Shown: in pieces, positions 11,241 to 21,523 of the stretch | Position numbering within the stretch: position 1 is the stretch's first letter | Layout of the letters: each line of letters opens with the position of its first letter | Assembly (NCBI GenBank): GCA_034509735.1 | Contig: JACGWO010000003.1 | Coordinates: 41,090,873 to 41,154,872 of the forward strand | Length of the DNA stretch: 64,000 nucleotides | DNA from: Sesamum alatum | Taxonomy: Eukaryota > Streptophyta > Magnoliopsida > Lamiales > Pedaliaceae | Direction: 5' to 3' | Notes under the pieces: generated by a model | What the model saw: only the letters and a program-made list of their open reading frames with translations | Databases searched by the model: none | What the model was told of the DNA's origin: nothing | Translations under genes and position numbers: made by a program

Positions 11241-12848
11241 GGGCGGTTGCGCCGCATGGAGCTGAACTTACACGCATATTTCGCCTTCCTGCACTTCCAA
11301 CCGCCATACCCTCGCCGCAGTAGTCGTTCGGCGCCCCCACACCCTCAGGGATGTCTCTCTTTCTCTTACCCTTCTCTCTTTCCTTGGGGCTCCGACGTTG
11401 AGGACACTGTCGGTTTATGTGTGGGGGTGGTTGATGTCCTTTGATTACAATGCATATTGAGGAATGTGGCTGAAGCATGCTGACACTTATTTGCTATAAT
11501 TCTGTGACATTTTTCTGCAAATTGAAGATTTGTTGGGCAATATGTTGATGAACCCTTGATACATTGCATCCCCATTTCACTCATGCCATATGATTTATGC
11601 ATACACTGTTAGGATTGCAATAGAACACTTGACATGCGCAGGAAAATTCAAACTTGCCACATGTATGATAAATATCTTAACGATCTTGTTTTGATGAAAA
11701 AAATGCTTGTGAGTAACACACATAAGCCCTTTTGGTGAGCTTTTTGAGCCTATGAGCACACATCTTATTGCTCTCACATTTTGTTTGGCTGTGTGATTGT
11801 CATCTTTGGCTTGATTTTCTAGAACTTGCTCGGTTATACATGTCGAGACCGCAATGTCGAGTTGGTGTGTTTGAAAGTGATAAGGGCATTAGGATTGAAC
11901 CAAAGTTTCTTGTTGCTAAGCCTGCATAAATATCCACCCCTAGGAGCCCAATCGAGCCTGAGCCTGATTTTGTTGTTATATTAAGCACAATACAAGCCAT
12001 GAACAACCGTTTCTTTGTCCTAAACCTTTGAACCCCACTGTTAAAGGATTGGAATGACTGCTTGTGATACTCTTCCCTCATTAGTATATACTTCAAGTGC
12101 AAGTCTCAACCATCCCATGGAGATGTGTCTAAAGAAAGGAAATTGTAGAAGAAAAAGAAAAGAGAGAAATCAAATATCTCCAAAGAAAAAAAAAATCAAA
12201 AATCGAAAAAAAAAAAAAACAAAAAAAAAATGGAGAAAAAGAAGGGAAAAGAGAAACAGTGGAGAAAGTATGATGCAAAGTGAAGGGAAAAGTAAAGAAA
12301 GAAGAAAAAGATGGAGGATAAAGAAGGAATAGAGTGCACTTGAACTAGAAAATTCCCGCCTTTGGAAGCCTATCCAAGTAATGTCATCTAATTTCTTTAC
12401 CCTACAACCCCTTCTTCTTTTCTTTTTGTCTCCTACCCTCACCTAAAGCCCCATTACAACCCGGAAAAGACCCTTTGATTCTCACTCCAAACTCACTTCA
12501 AGCGGTGGAGATGTGATATAAGAGCAAGCCTATGGCAAAATCTCGTTAAAAGCTTGACTTGAGAGTTGTTGTTCACCCTTAAACACTTTGAGCGCATTGA
12601 GTGTATCCAAAGCGAGAGTGTTCACTCACTTTGCGTTTTTGATTCCGAATGGATTGTTGAGATGGTTGTCATATCGTGTGGCCTGTGTGAATTGGTACTA
12701 TGTAGTCTATCGTTTCTCTGTTGCAATTTGACAGTGAATTCATTTTGAAGTGGTGGCAATAGTTGAAATGAGGTGTTATGTAGAAAGGTATATCCTTTGA
12801 GAATGATTTCACTACATTGCTATATGCTTGAGGACAAGCATGATCTAA
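11241..12848 (+). other. Long 3' untranslated region of the Athila-like element
   Basis: This is about 1.6 kb between the extra ORF and the 3' LTR with no credible gene. It includes an A/G-rich low-complexity patch at 12120-12340. Long non-coding 3' regions are normal for Athila elements. Confidence 0.6.
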
Positions 12849-12861
12849 GTGTGGGGGTATT
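12849..12861 (+). other. Polypurine tract of the Athila-like element
   Basis: AGTGTGGGGGTAT lies directly before the 3' LTR and serves as the plus-strand primer site. The GTGTGGGGG core is typical of this lineage. Confidence 0.75.
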
Positions 12862-14088
12862 TGATTAGGGGAAATTATACAACTTATTCCTATGTTTTCA
12901 CCCTCATTTTATCTCGATATAATGCTTGTTCTTGGGTATATTTGTGGTTTTAGGAACTTTGATGGGCAAAAAGGGCAAGTGCAAGACAAGAGTCCAAACA
13001 TAGAGAGAAGAGTCAAAATCCTGCAGAAATGACTACAAGTTAGCCCGTGACCCACGGGCTATCAGAAATCCGGTTTCAGAAGCGCAGGAAGCATAACCCG
13101 TGACCCACGGGTTATCAGACATTCGCTGGACGGAATTGGCAGACGAGTTGACCTACAAAAATCGAGAATTCTGATTATAGGTCAACCAAAAAGGAGTCCT
13201 ATTCCTTGTATCCACCTTAGAGTCTTGGTTAGAATAGGACTAGAAAAGAAAAAGAGTTTCTATGCTAAATAGAGTCTATTCCTCTCCTTCCTCAACTAGG
13301 ATTTGTCCCTCTATATAAAGAAGGAGGGAGGAGAAGACTGAAATCAACTTGTTTTTCCAGCAATTTCTGCATCTTTGTGTTTTTGCTAGAAATTAGGATG
13401 AAACTAATTTTCTTTTTGTGCTAAGGCTTATGGAAAGCTAATTGATACTATGTGTTAAATATTTTTCTGGATTAATCCACCGTTATTTTCGCATATCCAT
13501 GAGTTATTGTGTTTATTGCTATTATTTAAGAGCTTGATCACCTCTTAGATTTGCTTAATTATGTTAATGAACGAGAGGAATTTAGCATAGTGGAAAGGGT
13601 AATTCATGGTATGGATTGAATGATGTGTAGACATACACAGGCATGATCTATCTGGTTCCATAGGTTTTTCATGAATCTTAATGCGTTATTATCACGAGTC
13701 TTGGAAGAGGAGAGATCCCCTAATTCCTTGGTAGTAATAGGTTCGATATAGCTCGAGAGAGTATATTGGATTAAATTAGGAAAAACCTCAGTATGCGAAG
13801 ATAATTATTTGTGTGATTGATCCGTTAATATTAAATGCATTGCGTTGATTAGGTGGACCTTAGCCGTGGCACTCCTTCCTAAATCTGCGTTTTTCCTCAC
13901 CATAATTGCTTGCTAAAAGTTGATTTTATTGTTTTTAGTAGATTCCTAAATCATCCAAACTCTTCGGTTGTCCAAATAATTAGGAATAGTCATAGTTGTG
14001 GTAATTGTTTCGTTAAATCCTCGTGGGATCGACATTCTTTATACTACTTGATAGCTAGTACACTTGCTAGTATATATTTTTGCAATCA
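12862..14088 (+). repeat. 3' LTR of the Athila-like element
   Basis: This is a 1227-bp copy of the 5' LTR. Differences are about five base substitutions and about fifteen single-base length changes in short runs. Hairpin modules lie at about 13041-13061 and 13093-13115, and the TATA box at 13311-13320. It is followed by the right target duplication CCCCG. Confidence 0.93.
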
Positions 14089-14444
14089 CCCCGTATGCCA
14101 TTCTTAGGTATCTACCGATTACCCCTCGACTGCAGAGGTTGTATGCGTCGGAGACCACAACAGAGCATATGACTTGCGAGCCATCAGACGGAGGAAGGAT
14201 CCATGTGTCATTCGTGCGATGCAGAGGCTTTGAAAGCATTTTGACCGAGCGTATCCTGATTTTGCAGTTGAGCCTCGTAATGTTAGACTTGGATTGTGCA
14301 CGGATGGGTTTGCACCGCAACGCCAGTATGGTAAAACTTACTCATGTTGGCCCCGTGATACTTACACCGTACAATCTCCCACCGGGAATGTGCATGAAGT
14401 CTGAGTATATGTTCCTAACAATAGTGATCCCTGGCCCATCGAAT
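14089..14444 (+). pseudogene. CACTA tnp2-type transposase, continuation after the Athila insertion
   Basis: The codons after the duplicated CCCCG read Y-A-I-L-R-Y-L-P then L-Q-R-L-Y-A-S, the tnp2 block that normally follows the K-K-S-P at which the upstream part stops. This shows that the retrotransposon split one gene. A one-base shift near 14190 moves the sense to another frame and back. A recognisable block, L-T-P-Y-N-L-P-P-G-M-C-M, lies near 14370. The similarity stops at about 14444, where subterminal-type repeats begin. The C-terminal half of the transposase, including much of its catalytic core, is missing. Confidence 0.8.
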
Positions 14445-14454
14445 TGGGAAATTT

Positions 14455-14820
14455 GAATTAGGAACAGTCCGTATTTCCTATGACCGTTTCTAGTTCAGGT
14501 ACAATTTTTAAAATATAGCGGCTACTTAAAAAATTGAGAAATTTGAATTAGGAACGGTCTGTATTTCCTATGACCGTTCCTAGTTCAGGAACAATTTTTA
14601 AAATATGGCGGCTACTTAAAAAAAATTGAGGAAAATTTGAATTTGGAACGCTCAGTGAAAACCTAAGACCGTTCTTAATGCTGGTACAAATTTTCAAATG
14701 GCGCCTACTGAAAAATGGCTCCAAGTTCGAATTAGGAACGGTCTTTACAACCAACCGACTGTTCCTATCTGAGGTCCAATATCTTGATTTGGCGCCCAAT
14801 TAAAAAATGATGGGAAACCA
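14455..14820 (+). repeat. About 90-bp tandem repeats in the CACTA element, four copies
   Basis: Units start at 14455, 14545, 14639 and 14729 with GAATTAGGAACGGT or a variant. Each contains the motif AGGAACGGT and, about 25 bp later, its inverse ACCGTTCCTA, then a GCGGCTACTTAAAA-type tail. The inverted pair in each unit looks like a paired protein-binding site. It lies where the 3' half of tnp2 should be. Confidence 0.8.
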
Positions 14821-15513
14821 ACTTTTGGAGCGGTTAGTTTATATACGACCGTTCCCAGAGAAAATTGCTACATACCGTCCCTAAAGCAATGACTACTGTT
14901 CCAAATTTAGTTACTATAATGTGTAATTTGCGTAATTTGGACGATATCTCAACATCTGTGAGTCGGATCGACACTATTTTTTAACACATACAAGATTATG
15001 GATATGAAATTGATATCCAACCGTCTGATTTTCAATCAGCAACCCGGATTTAAGGATGCATCAGTTTTTGTTACAATGAATACTGACCGGATACGATACC
15101 TCGAGATCCGCACATCGAAATTTTCAAAACAACATATAATGTATTCTTTTGTGTGTTATATCATATCTAACGGTCTGATTGGAATTTTGACGGTCTGATT
15201 ATGCCGTGCAATACAACAATATAGGATGCTAGTTACATCTGTGAAATACTAACAAACATAAATTTACAAATATACTTCATATTGTAAACGTGTGTCTATT
15301 TTTTGAAAGTTATTATAGATTTTTAAAATCTTTAAACATCCAATTGTATATGTTTATTTAATAAAATAAGTGTTCAGAACGTGTTTTTCTTAATTTATAT
15401 TTATTATCTAAGAAGATAAAAAAAACAATTGCAATACATATAAGAATGGTTCTATATGAAAATAGGAACGGTTCCTATATATAGCTAAGCAAACAACGTC
15501 GTTTTATTCTTTA

Positions 15514-15790
15514 GGAACGGTACTAATAACACAAGGTATATTACATGACCGTGCCTAGTAACATTATTATCAGTGCTATGTCTTAAAACGTCGTCGTTTA
15601 AAGGTAAACACTGTCGTATTTGTTTTTAGGAACGGTAGTAGGAACACATGCAATATTACATGACCGTTCCTAGTAACCTTATAGTCAGTGATAAGTCTTA
15701 AAGTGTCGTCGTTTTAATTGCAAAATGACGTTGTATTGACAGTTGGACCGGTGTTGGAACGGTCTATACAAAATAAGACCGTTCCAAATT
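15514..15790 (+). repeat. About 116-bp tandem repeats with AGGAACGGT motifs
   Basis: Units begin at about 15514 and 15629, sharing ATATTACATGACCGT and a following GTCGTCGTTT block. A shorter inverted pair, GGAACGGTC ... GACCGTTCC, closes the array at about 15757-15786, just before a TATA-like box. The array is probably the promoter-proximal binding region of the second CACTA gene. Confidence 0.7.
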
Positions 15791-15793
15791 TCT

Positions 15794-15803
15794 GATATAA
15801 AAT
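15794..15803 (+). promoter_or_regulatory. TATA-like box for the second CACTA gene
   Basis: GATATAAAAT is followed about 25 bp later by a C/T-rich leader (15825-16090) that would be the 5' untranslated exon. The spacing fits a plant core promoter, but no transcript evidence is available. Confidence 0.45.
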
Positions 15804-15824
15804 TAGCCCTTGGCTGATTTTTTG

Positions 15825-17357
15825 CCCATTTTCTTCCACTTCCTCCTTCCTCTTCCTCTCGCCTTCTCTGTCTCTCAATCTCTCAATCTCCCGTCGCCGT
15901 CGCCCTCTCTGTCTCTCTCTCTCTCCGTCGCACTCCGCGCCCTCTCTACGTCTCTCTCTCTCTCTCCGACGTGCACTCTCCTTCTCTGTCTCTCTCTCTC
16001 TCTCTCTCTCCGTCGCACTCTGCCACTGGCCTCCACCGCATGAGCATCTGCTTCCACAGCCACCTCCGCCGCCGCCGTACTGCACCACTTCACGTAGGGT
16101 TTCCAAAAACCCTACTTTGATATATATATATATATATATATATTTCTGTTTTTTGCCCGTGCCCATATGAGTGGATTGATGCTCTCATTTTTATAATTTT
16201 ATGAAGTAATGTTGCTGTAATTTATGTCATTTTAGTTAATGTAATTTTGGTATATTTCTGTCATTCCTGAATATTTTGGTTCATTTTTCTGTAAATCATT
16301 GCATAATTGTACTGTAATTGTTGAAATATCTGTAAATTATTGCCTAATTGTACTGTAATTGTTGAAATTTTCTGTAAATTATTGCATAATTGTACTGTAT
16401 TTCTGTTGCATTATTGTTGATTTTTCTGAATTAGTTATATAATTTAGGGATATTTTGGTATATTTCTGTAATTAAAGAAACTTTTGGTAATTTTTTGTGA
16501 TTAATGAAAATTTTGGTAATTTTATGTAATTTATAAAAATTTGGGTATATTTCTGTAATTTATGAAAAGTTTGGTCATTTTCTATAATTAATGAAAAATT
16601 TGGTAATTTTCTGTAATTTATAAAAAATTTGGCATATTTTTGTAATTTAAGAGAATTTTGATAATTTTCTGTAATATAGGCAATTAATGTTGGTAATTTT
16701 CTGTAATATAGGCAAATATTGGTACTAATATTTTTTTAAAAATCTAAAAATTTGTATTTTTTAAAAATATGAAAATTCGGAAAATCTGGAAATTTGTATT
16801 TTTTTCAATTCTGGAAATTTGTTTTTTTTTAAAAATCTGAAAATTTGTATTTTTTTTTTTTAAAAAACTAGAAATTTGTATTTTTTAAAAATCTGAAAAT
16901 TCAAAGAATCTGTAAATTCGGAAAATCTGTAATTTTAAAAGAATTAAAAAAAATTCTGAATTTTCTGTAAATTTTCAAAATTATGAAAATTCAGAAAATT
17001 TCTTAAAATTTTCTGTAATTTCAGAAAAATTCAGAAAATTTTCTTAATTTATACTGTAAATTCAAAAAAATTCTTAAAATTTTCTGTAATTCGAGCAAAT
17101 ATTGGTATTTAGTGCAATTTTAGGGTAAAATTATGGTATTTAGTATAAATATATATAGAAAAATATAAGTATTTAGTGCAATTTTAGTGAAAGAATTTGT
17201 GATTTAGTATAAATATATAGGAAAAGTATGAGGATTTAGTCAATATTGTAGGAAAATTTTTAGTATTAATTTTGGGACTTAGTATATAATTTTAGGATTT
17301 AGTTTGCAGTCGTATTTTTCAAATTCATACGACTAATGTTTTTTAAAAAAATTGTAG
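15825..17357 (+). other. TC-rich leader exon and repeat-filled AT-rich intron of the second CACTA gene (predicted)
   Basis: 15825-16093 is C/T-rich with TC microsatellite runs. A possible donor CAC|GTAGGG is at 16094 and a possible acceptor TTGTAG at 17357, four bases before the gene's ATG. The 1.26 kb between is made of tandem repeats: about three 41-bp units at 16283-16420 (CTGTAAATTATTGCATAATT core), then degenerate TTGGTAATTTTCTGTAATTT units to about 16700, then AAATCTGAAAATTTGTATTT units to about 17100. The splice sites are predicted by eye only. Confidence 0.5.
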
Positions 17358-18898
17358 ATCATGTTAGGTCGAGATTTCCCACCTCGAGGAGGTGGATGTG
17401 GCCACGGTCGTGGTCGTGGTCGTGGCTGCGGCTCACCGGCCATACCGCCGGCCGGTGTTGCTTCCCAGGATGGGAAAGCAGTGTTCCGACCACCACCACC
17501 GGCAGAGCAGCACCCGCACCACCTGCGCCTGATCAGCAGCCCGGTGCGTCTACCGTTGCACCCGTCGAGGAGGGTGGCGGACCATCCACTACCGCACCGG
17601 CGGTCGATTCGGCCCGTCCATGGGCTGCCCCACCCCCACCAGCCCCACCACTCCCACCACCATCCGCGCGCCAATACATCGCACTTGCTGATGCGAGGTA
17701 TATTTATATTTTTTAATTTTTTTTTGTAATTTAAATTATTATTTTTATGTCATACTAATTATTTTATAATTTCAGGAGTGATCGGAAGATCCACGAGCGC
17801 ATGTACGCGGTCGTACGAGGACACTATCCCCATCCTTTTGCACAAGGTGCCGCCAGAGCACCAAAATTTCTGGTTTGAGAGTTTGAAGGTAACGACAATT
17901 AATTTTTGTGTTTAAATATTTTAACAATCTAAGTTATGATATATATATATATATTAATACAGATGACGTACTGGTGGGACGCCGACGACGAGTCGATGTT
18001 CAAGATCTTCCACGTTTGGGCGAGGAAGTTCCTCAGGAAGAAGTTCGTCCTCGCCAGACAGTCCCTGCGGAAGCCTCTATGGCTGGCGAACGAGGTCTGG
18101 CGGCAGCTCCGCCTGTACTGGGAGTCCCCGGAGTTCAAAGAGGAGTGCAAGAAGAACAAGGCGAACCGGAACGCCAACCCAGCCGCATCCGCTACTGTGT
18201 ACTGCGGGAGATCTGTCTCCGTCGGTATGCACAAGCGGAAATTGGTAAGATATTTAATGTTATTTCAATTGTTTATTACTTTTAAATTAAAATGGTAATA
18301 ACTGTTTCCCATTTCTTTTTACAAGAGGAGCAGCTCGGCCGGCCAGTGAAGCAGATGGAGTTATTCTCCAGATGCTACAAGAAGAAGGCCAACGGCGGCT
18401 AGAGCGGGCCGATGGTAGCGGAGGTGGCGATAAGTTGTACTTAATACATTCTAATTTATTTTTTTAAATATTTGAAAATTTTCTAATTTATTCTAATTAT
18501 TTTTACAGGAGATGTTCCAGGAGATGATGGAGGATCATCAGTCTCAGGCCACGACCAATTCTGGGGATCCTCCTCTCGAATCAAAGCGCTCGGTGGCGCA
18601 AATCGAGCCGGAGATGTGGGTGGCTTGCGTCGGGGGCAAGAACAGGGGTCGAGTATTCGGTCTTAGTTTTGAGGCCCTGGGTCTCAGCCAAACTGTTACC
18701 TCGCCATCACCACCGCCAGCGCCTTCGTTAAACATGGAGGGTCGGATGGTCCGCCTCGAGGAGATGATGATGGACCTGATCGGCATGATGAAGGCCATGC
18801 AGACCAGTCACTTCAGTGCCGTCCCGTCACGGCCTCCTAGAGACCCCACCCTTCCAGACATTGACGAGATGGACGAGGCCGATGGGGACGAGGAATAG
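17358..18898 (+). pseudogene. Second CACTA gene, plant transposase (Ptta/En/Spm) type, five exons
   Basis: This family corresponds to the TNPA-like DNA-binding partner of the tnp2 transposase. Predicted exons are about 17358-17697, 17776-17888, 17963-18244, 18328-18435 and 18509-18898, with GT...AG borders for most. Exon 1 starts M-L-G-R-D-F-P-P-R and is Gly/Arg-rich then Pro/Ala-rich. Its second half reads better in another frame, suggesting a shift. Exons 2-3 join in frame and give the conserved core, including F-W-F-E-S-L-K then W-A-R-K-F-L-R-K-K-F. Exon 4 has G-R-P-V-K-Q-M-E-L-F followed by an in-frame TAG at 18400. Exon 5 has G-G-K-N-R-G-R-V-F-G-L and an acidic tail. Family assignment is firm; function is doubtful. 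Confidence 0.75.
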
Positions 18899-19074
18899 AT
18901 TATGTATTTTTTTTTTGTAATTAAATCGGATAATACTCATATTTAATATAATTTTTATTTCTAAATTATGCATTTTTTCATATTTATAAAATCAAAATAA
19001 AAAATATTATTAATAATTTAATTTATATTTAAATGATAATAATTATTACTATAAAAAATTTAATAATTCATTAA

Positions 19075-19780
19075 TTAGGAACGGTACTTTAGATGGCCTT
19101 TGAGCGCCAAATACCATTCCAATATTTCACTGCTTTAAACCAGTTACCATTCCCAATACCGATGAAAATGTCATTCCAAAAATAGAAGTCATCTGTTCCT
19201 AAAGACGGGACATACCGTGCCTACATGTATTCCAAAATCAATGCTTTCGTGGTTAGACTTTCGTTCTAAAGGAAATACCAAAAATCGGTCCAAAGTGGTA
19301 TTCCAAAGTTGGAGCGTGAAAAGCATTCCTAAGGAACGCGATAAAATATATTCCAGTTACCGATCCTAATCTATACAACTTACCGTTCCTACTTGTATTC
19401 CAGATACTATGCTAAATTGTATCTACAACTTAAGGTGACAATTCCAAAATGTGTTCTAACTATCGTTCCTAATTGCGCGATTTAATTTCAATGCGGCAGT
19501 TCCTAAAGTTTATAAGGTGTTCAAAATGCAAAAATTATAAATTCATACGTACAAAGGTAATTAGGAACGTACATAGAAAATATGCCAAAAATCGTTCCCA
19601 AATAGTAACGGTCGCTTTGTTACCATTCTTAACTATTAGGATCGCCTCTTATTGCCACGGATTGCTTTGTGTTCCTTAATCGTTTCTAATGGCAGTCCAA
19701 AAGGATTCAGTGAACTATTTACCGTTTCAAAATTTAAAGAAACCATTCCTATTACCGTTTCAATTTTCGCATTTTTTATT
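19075..19780. repeat. Right subterminal repeats of the first CACTA element
   Basis: Degenerate AGGAACGGT / ACCGTTCCTA copies occur in both orientations (for example near 19077, 19390 and 19755) up to the TAGTG terminus. They match the left subterminal region in motif and spacing. Confidence 0.75.
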
Positions 19781-19795
19781 TTTTTTGCTGTAGTG

Positions 19796-20250
19796 TATAT
19801 AGTAGAAGTATTTGTTTTTATTGTGAAAAGAAATGCGTATTCTTACTTAAGTATTCTATTTCATAATAAGTAAGAATTAATTTTTACTATAAAATTATAT
19901 AATAATTGGTGAAGCTAGTTTCTAGAGGAGCACTTTAGCCCAATGCTTTCGGTTTTGTATTTTTTTAGGCCACGTGCTTATGAAACAATATCGAATTGAT
20001 GCGTGGTTGTTCCGTGTTTGGCACGTGTGGTGATGCCTATCCGCAACAGTAACCTTTTGGTAGAGCGAAAATGATTTTCTTTGCTTTTTTTTTGGCATGT
20101 GAACGAGTGAAACTACGTTGTCTTGTTAAAAGATTATCATATTATCGTTTTTGTATCAATGCGATACAGTTTTGTATTTATCGGTTTGGAATTAAGGTAA
20201 CCGGCCATCCAATCGTTGGGATTAACTGGTGATGGTACAACGTATTTATC
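19796..20250. other. Spacer, nothing recognised
   Basis: This is 455 bp of AT-rich sequence starting with the TAT target duplication of the CACTA element. No gene or repeat is recognised. Confidence 0.5.
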
Positions 20251-20681
20251 AGGGTAAATTATAACTACTTACATGAAATTTGACATAATTATAAATATTT
20301 CCTCGTTATTTAAAAAATTATAAATGTCCCTCTGAAGTTTGTAACCGTCTAACAAATAATCCATTTCTATTTATTTTTATAGGTGAACTGACCAAAATGC
20401 CCTTATGCGTTGAATTATTTTTTATTTAATTCTTAAATTTTTTTGGACTACAGTACTTAGAGAGAGGTTTCTTAAGTTTTTTTATACAAAGGAATAATAA
20501 TGCAATTTGCACTTTGGTTAATTTTTTAATAATTTTAATAAAAATTCAAGGGCAAAATGGTCAATTTTAGGTTTTTGATTAAAAATTACAAACGTCATAG
20601 AGATATTTGAAATTTTTTAAGACAACGTGAGAATATTTATAATTATATCAAATTTCAGGAGAGGTAAATGTAATTTACTCT
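20251..20681. mobile_element. MITE, AGGGTAAATT family
   Basis: The left end AGGGTAAATTATAACTACTT matches the right end read on the opposite strand, AGAGTAAATTACATTTACCT, and the match continues through TATAATTATAAATATT for about 55 bp. A TATTTAT sequence on each side is a plausible target duplication. A truncated relative lies at 62277-62690. Confidence 0.75.
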
Positions 20682-20806
20682 ATTTATTAATTAATTAATT
20701 ATTTTACAGTGGACCGTTAACAACGGCATTGGCTTTTACTTTCAAATGTCGTTTTGAAGATCAACTCATTTATGTATTTCTCAATTTTTGATAACCCAAA
20801 TTAATG

Positions 20807-21482
20807 GAGAAAAAAACTCAATCAAATGATGATTCAAAAGAAAAGTCAAATTATATCCCCCAAAACAACAAGAAATCAATACCGCACGATTTGTATTACT
20901 TTGTAATTACTAGATTACATCTAGATAGTGAGTTGTATAAAAAATATTGATAGTTGGTGGAAGGTAAAAATAATTTTACACCCCCTCCCCCTTTCTTTCC
21001 CCCTCCATACGCACACATTTATGTTTAGCATAGTATAAATGTCACATTGATTTCATTGTAAAGGGGAATTTGGAAGAGTAAGGGAAAGAAAAACAATTAA
21101 TTGAAGACCTTTTTAGCTTGTGCGAGAGTGTGATGTGTTTAGATCTCAAGCTTTATCTGTTGATGAGGACAAAAGCTCAATCAAATGATGATTCAAAAGC
21201 ACAGTCTAATCCTTTCAATAAAAAGCAATAAAATGAAGAATGTATGATTTTGAATTACTTCGTAATTACTATACTACCCATAGATAGTGTGTTGTATCCA
21301 TGAATTGATAGTTGGTTCGGTAACAATGATTTTTACATCCCCGACCCCCAATATCCCCTTGATTTCAGTGTAAAAGGGACTTTGAAATAGCAGTTGGAAA
21401 TAAAAAGATTAATTGAAGAGCTTCTAGCTTGTGCAAGAGTGTGAGGTGTTTAGAGCTTAAGCTTCATATGTTTTCCTCATCA
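20807..21482 (+). repeat. Tandemly duplicated LTR segment of the Tat element
   Basis: Two direct copies begin at about 20807 and 21166 (offset 359 bp) with the shared core CTCAATCAAATGATGATTCA. Both end in an AGCTTGTGC(G/A)AGAGTGTGA block. The second copy is about 315 bp because it lacks a C-rich piece. The second ends CCTCATCA, directly before the primer-binding site. Confidence 0.75.
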
Positions 21483-21523
21483 ACTTTGGCATTGTCTGTG
21501 GGAAGCTAATCTAAGTATTGAAG

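Larger units (their letters stand above)
2848..14088 (+). mobile_element. Athila-like Ty3/gypsy LTR retrotransposon nested in CACTA
   Basis: Two LTRs (1235 and 1227 bp), both beginning TG and ending CA, flank gag, protease, reverse transcriptase-RNase H, integrase and a downstream Athila-type extra ORF. The 5-bp target duplication CCCCG is present at 2843-2847 and 14089-14093. The primer-binding site TGGCGCCGTTGCCGGGGA is the Athila-type site, and a G-rich polypurine tract precedes the 3' LTR. The LTRs differ by about five substitutions plus some fifteen single-base indels, so insertion was recent. Pol is interrupted by several frameshifts, some of which may be sequence errors. Confidence 0.93.
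1143..19795 (+). mobile_element. CACTA (En/Spm-type) DNA transposon, carrying a nested Athila-like element
   Basis: The left end is CACTA followed by an A-run. The right end is TAGTG, and its complement reads CACTACAGC followed by an A-rich run. Both sides are flanked by TAT, the 3-bp duplication this superfamily makes. Inside are subterminal arrays of an AGGAACGGT / ACCGTTCC motif in both orientations, a tnp2-type transposase gene broken by a retrotransposon, and a second transposase-type gene at 17358-18898. Without the nested 11.2-kb element the transposon is about 7.4 kb. The left terminus lacks the CAGC seen after CACTA at the right, and both genes carry lesions. It is probably unable to move by itself. 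Confidence 0.85.

Noticed and set aside
12054..12442. Lys/Arg-rich and Leu/Phe-rich frames at 12054-12442
   Set aside because: Both are translations of an A/G-rich low-complexity patch in the 3' untranslated region.
15714..16166. Minus-strand frame of 150 residues, Arg/Glu-rich
   Set aside because: It is produced by the TC microsatellite of the predicted leader exon. The same bases give Ser/Leu-rich frames on the plus strand.
17333..17674. Minus-strand frame of 113 residues opposite exon 1 of the second CACTA gene
   Set aside because: The plus strand carries the family-specific exon. The minus frame is Trp/Gly-rich by composition only.
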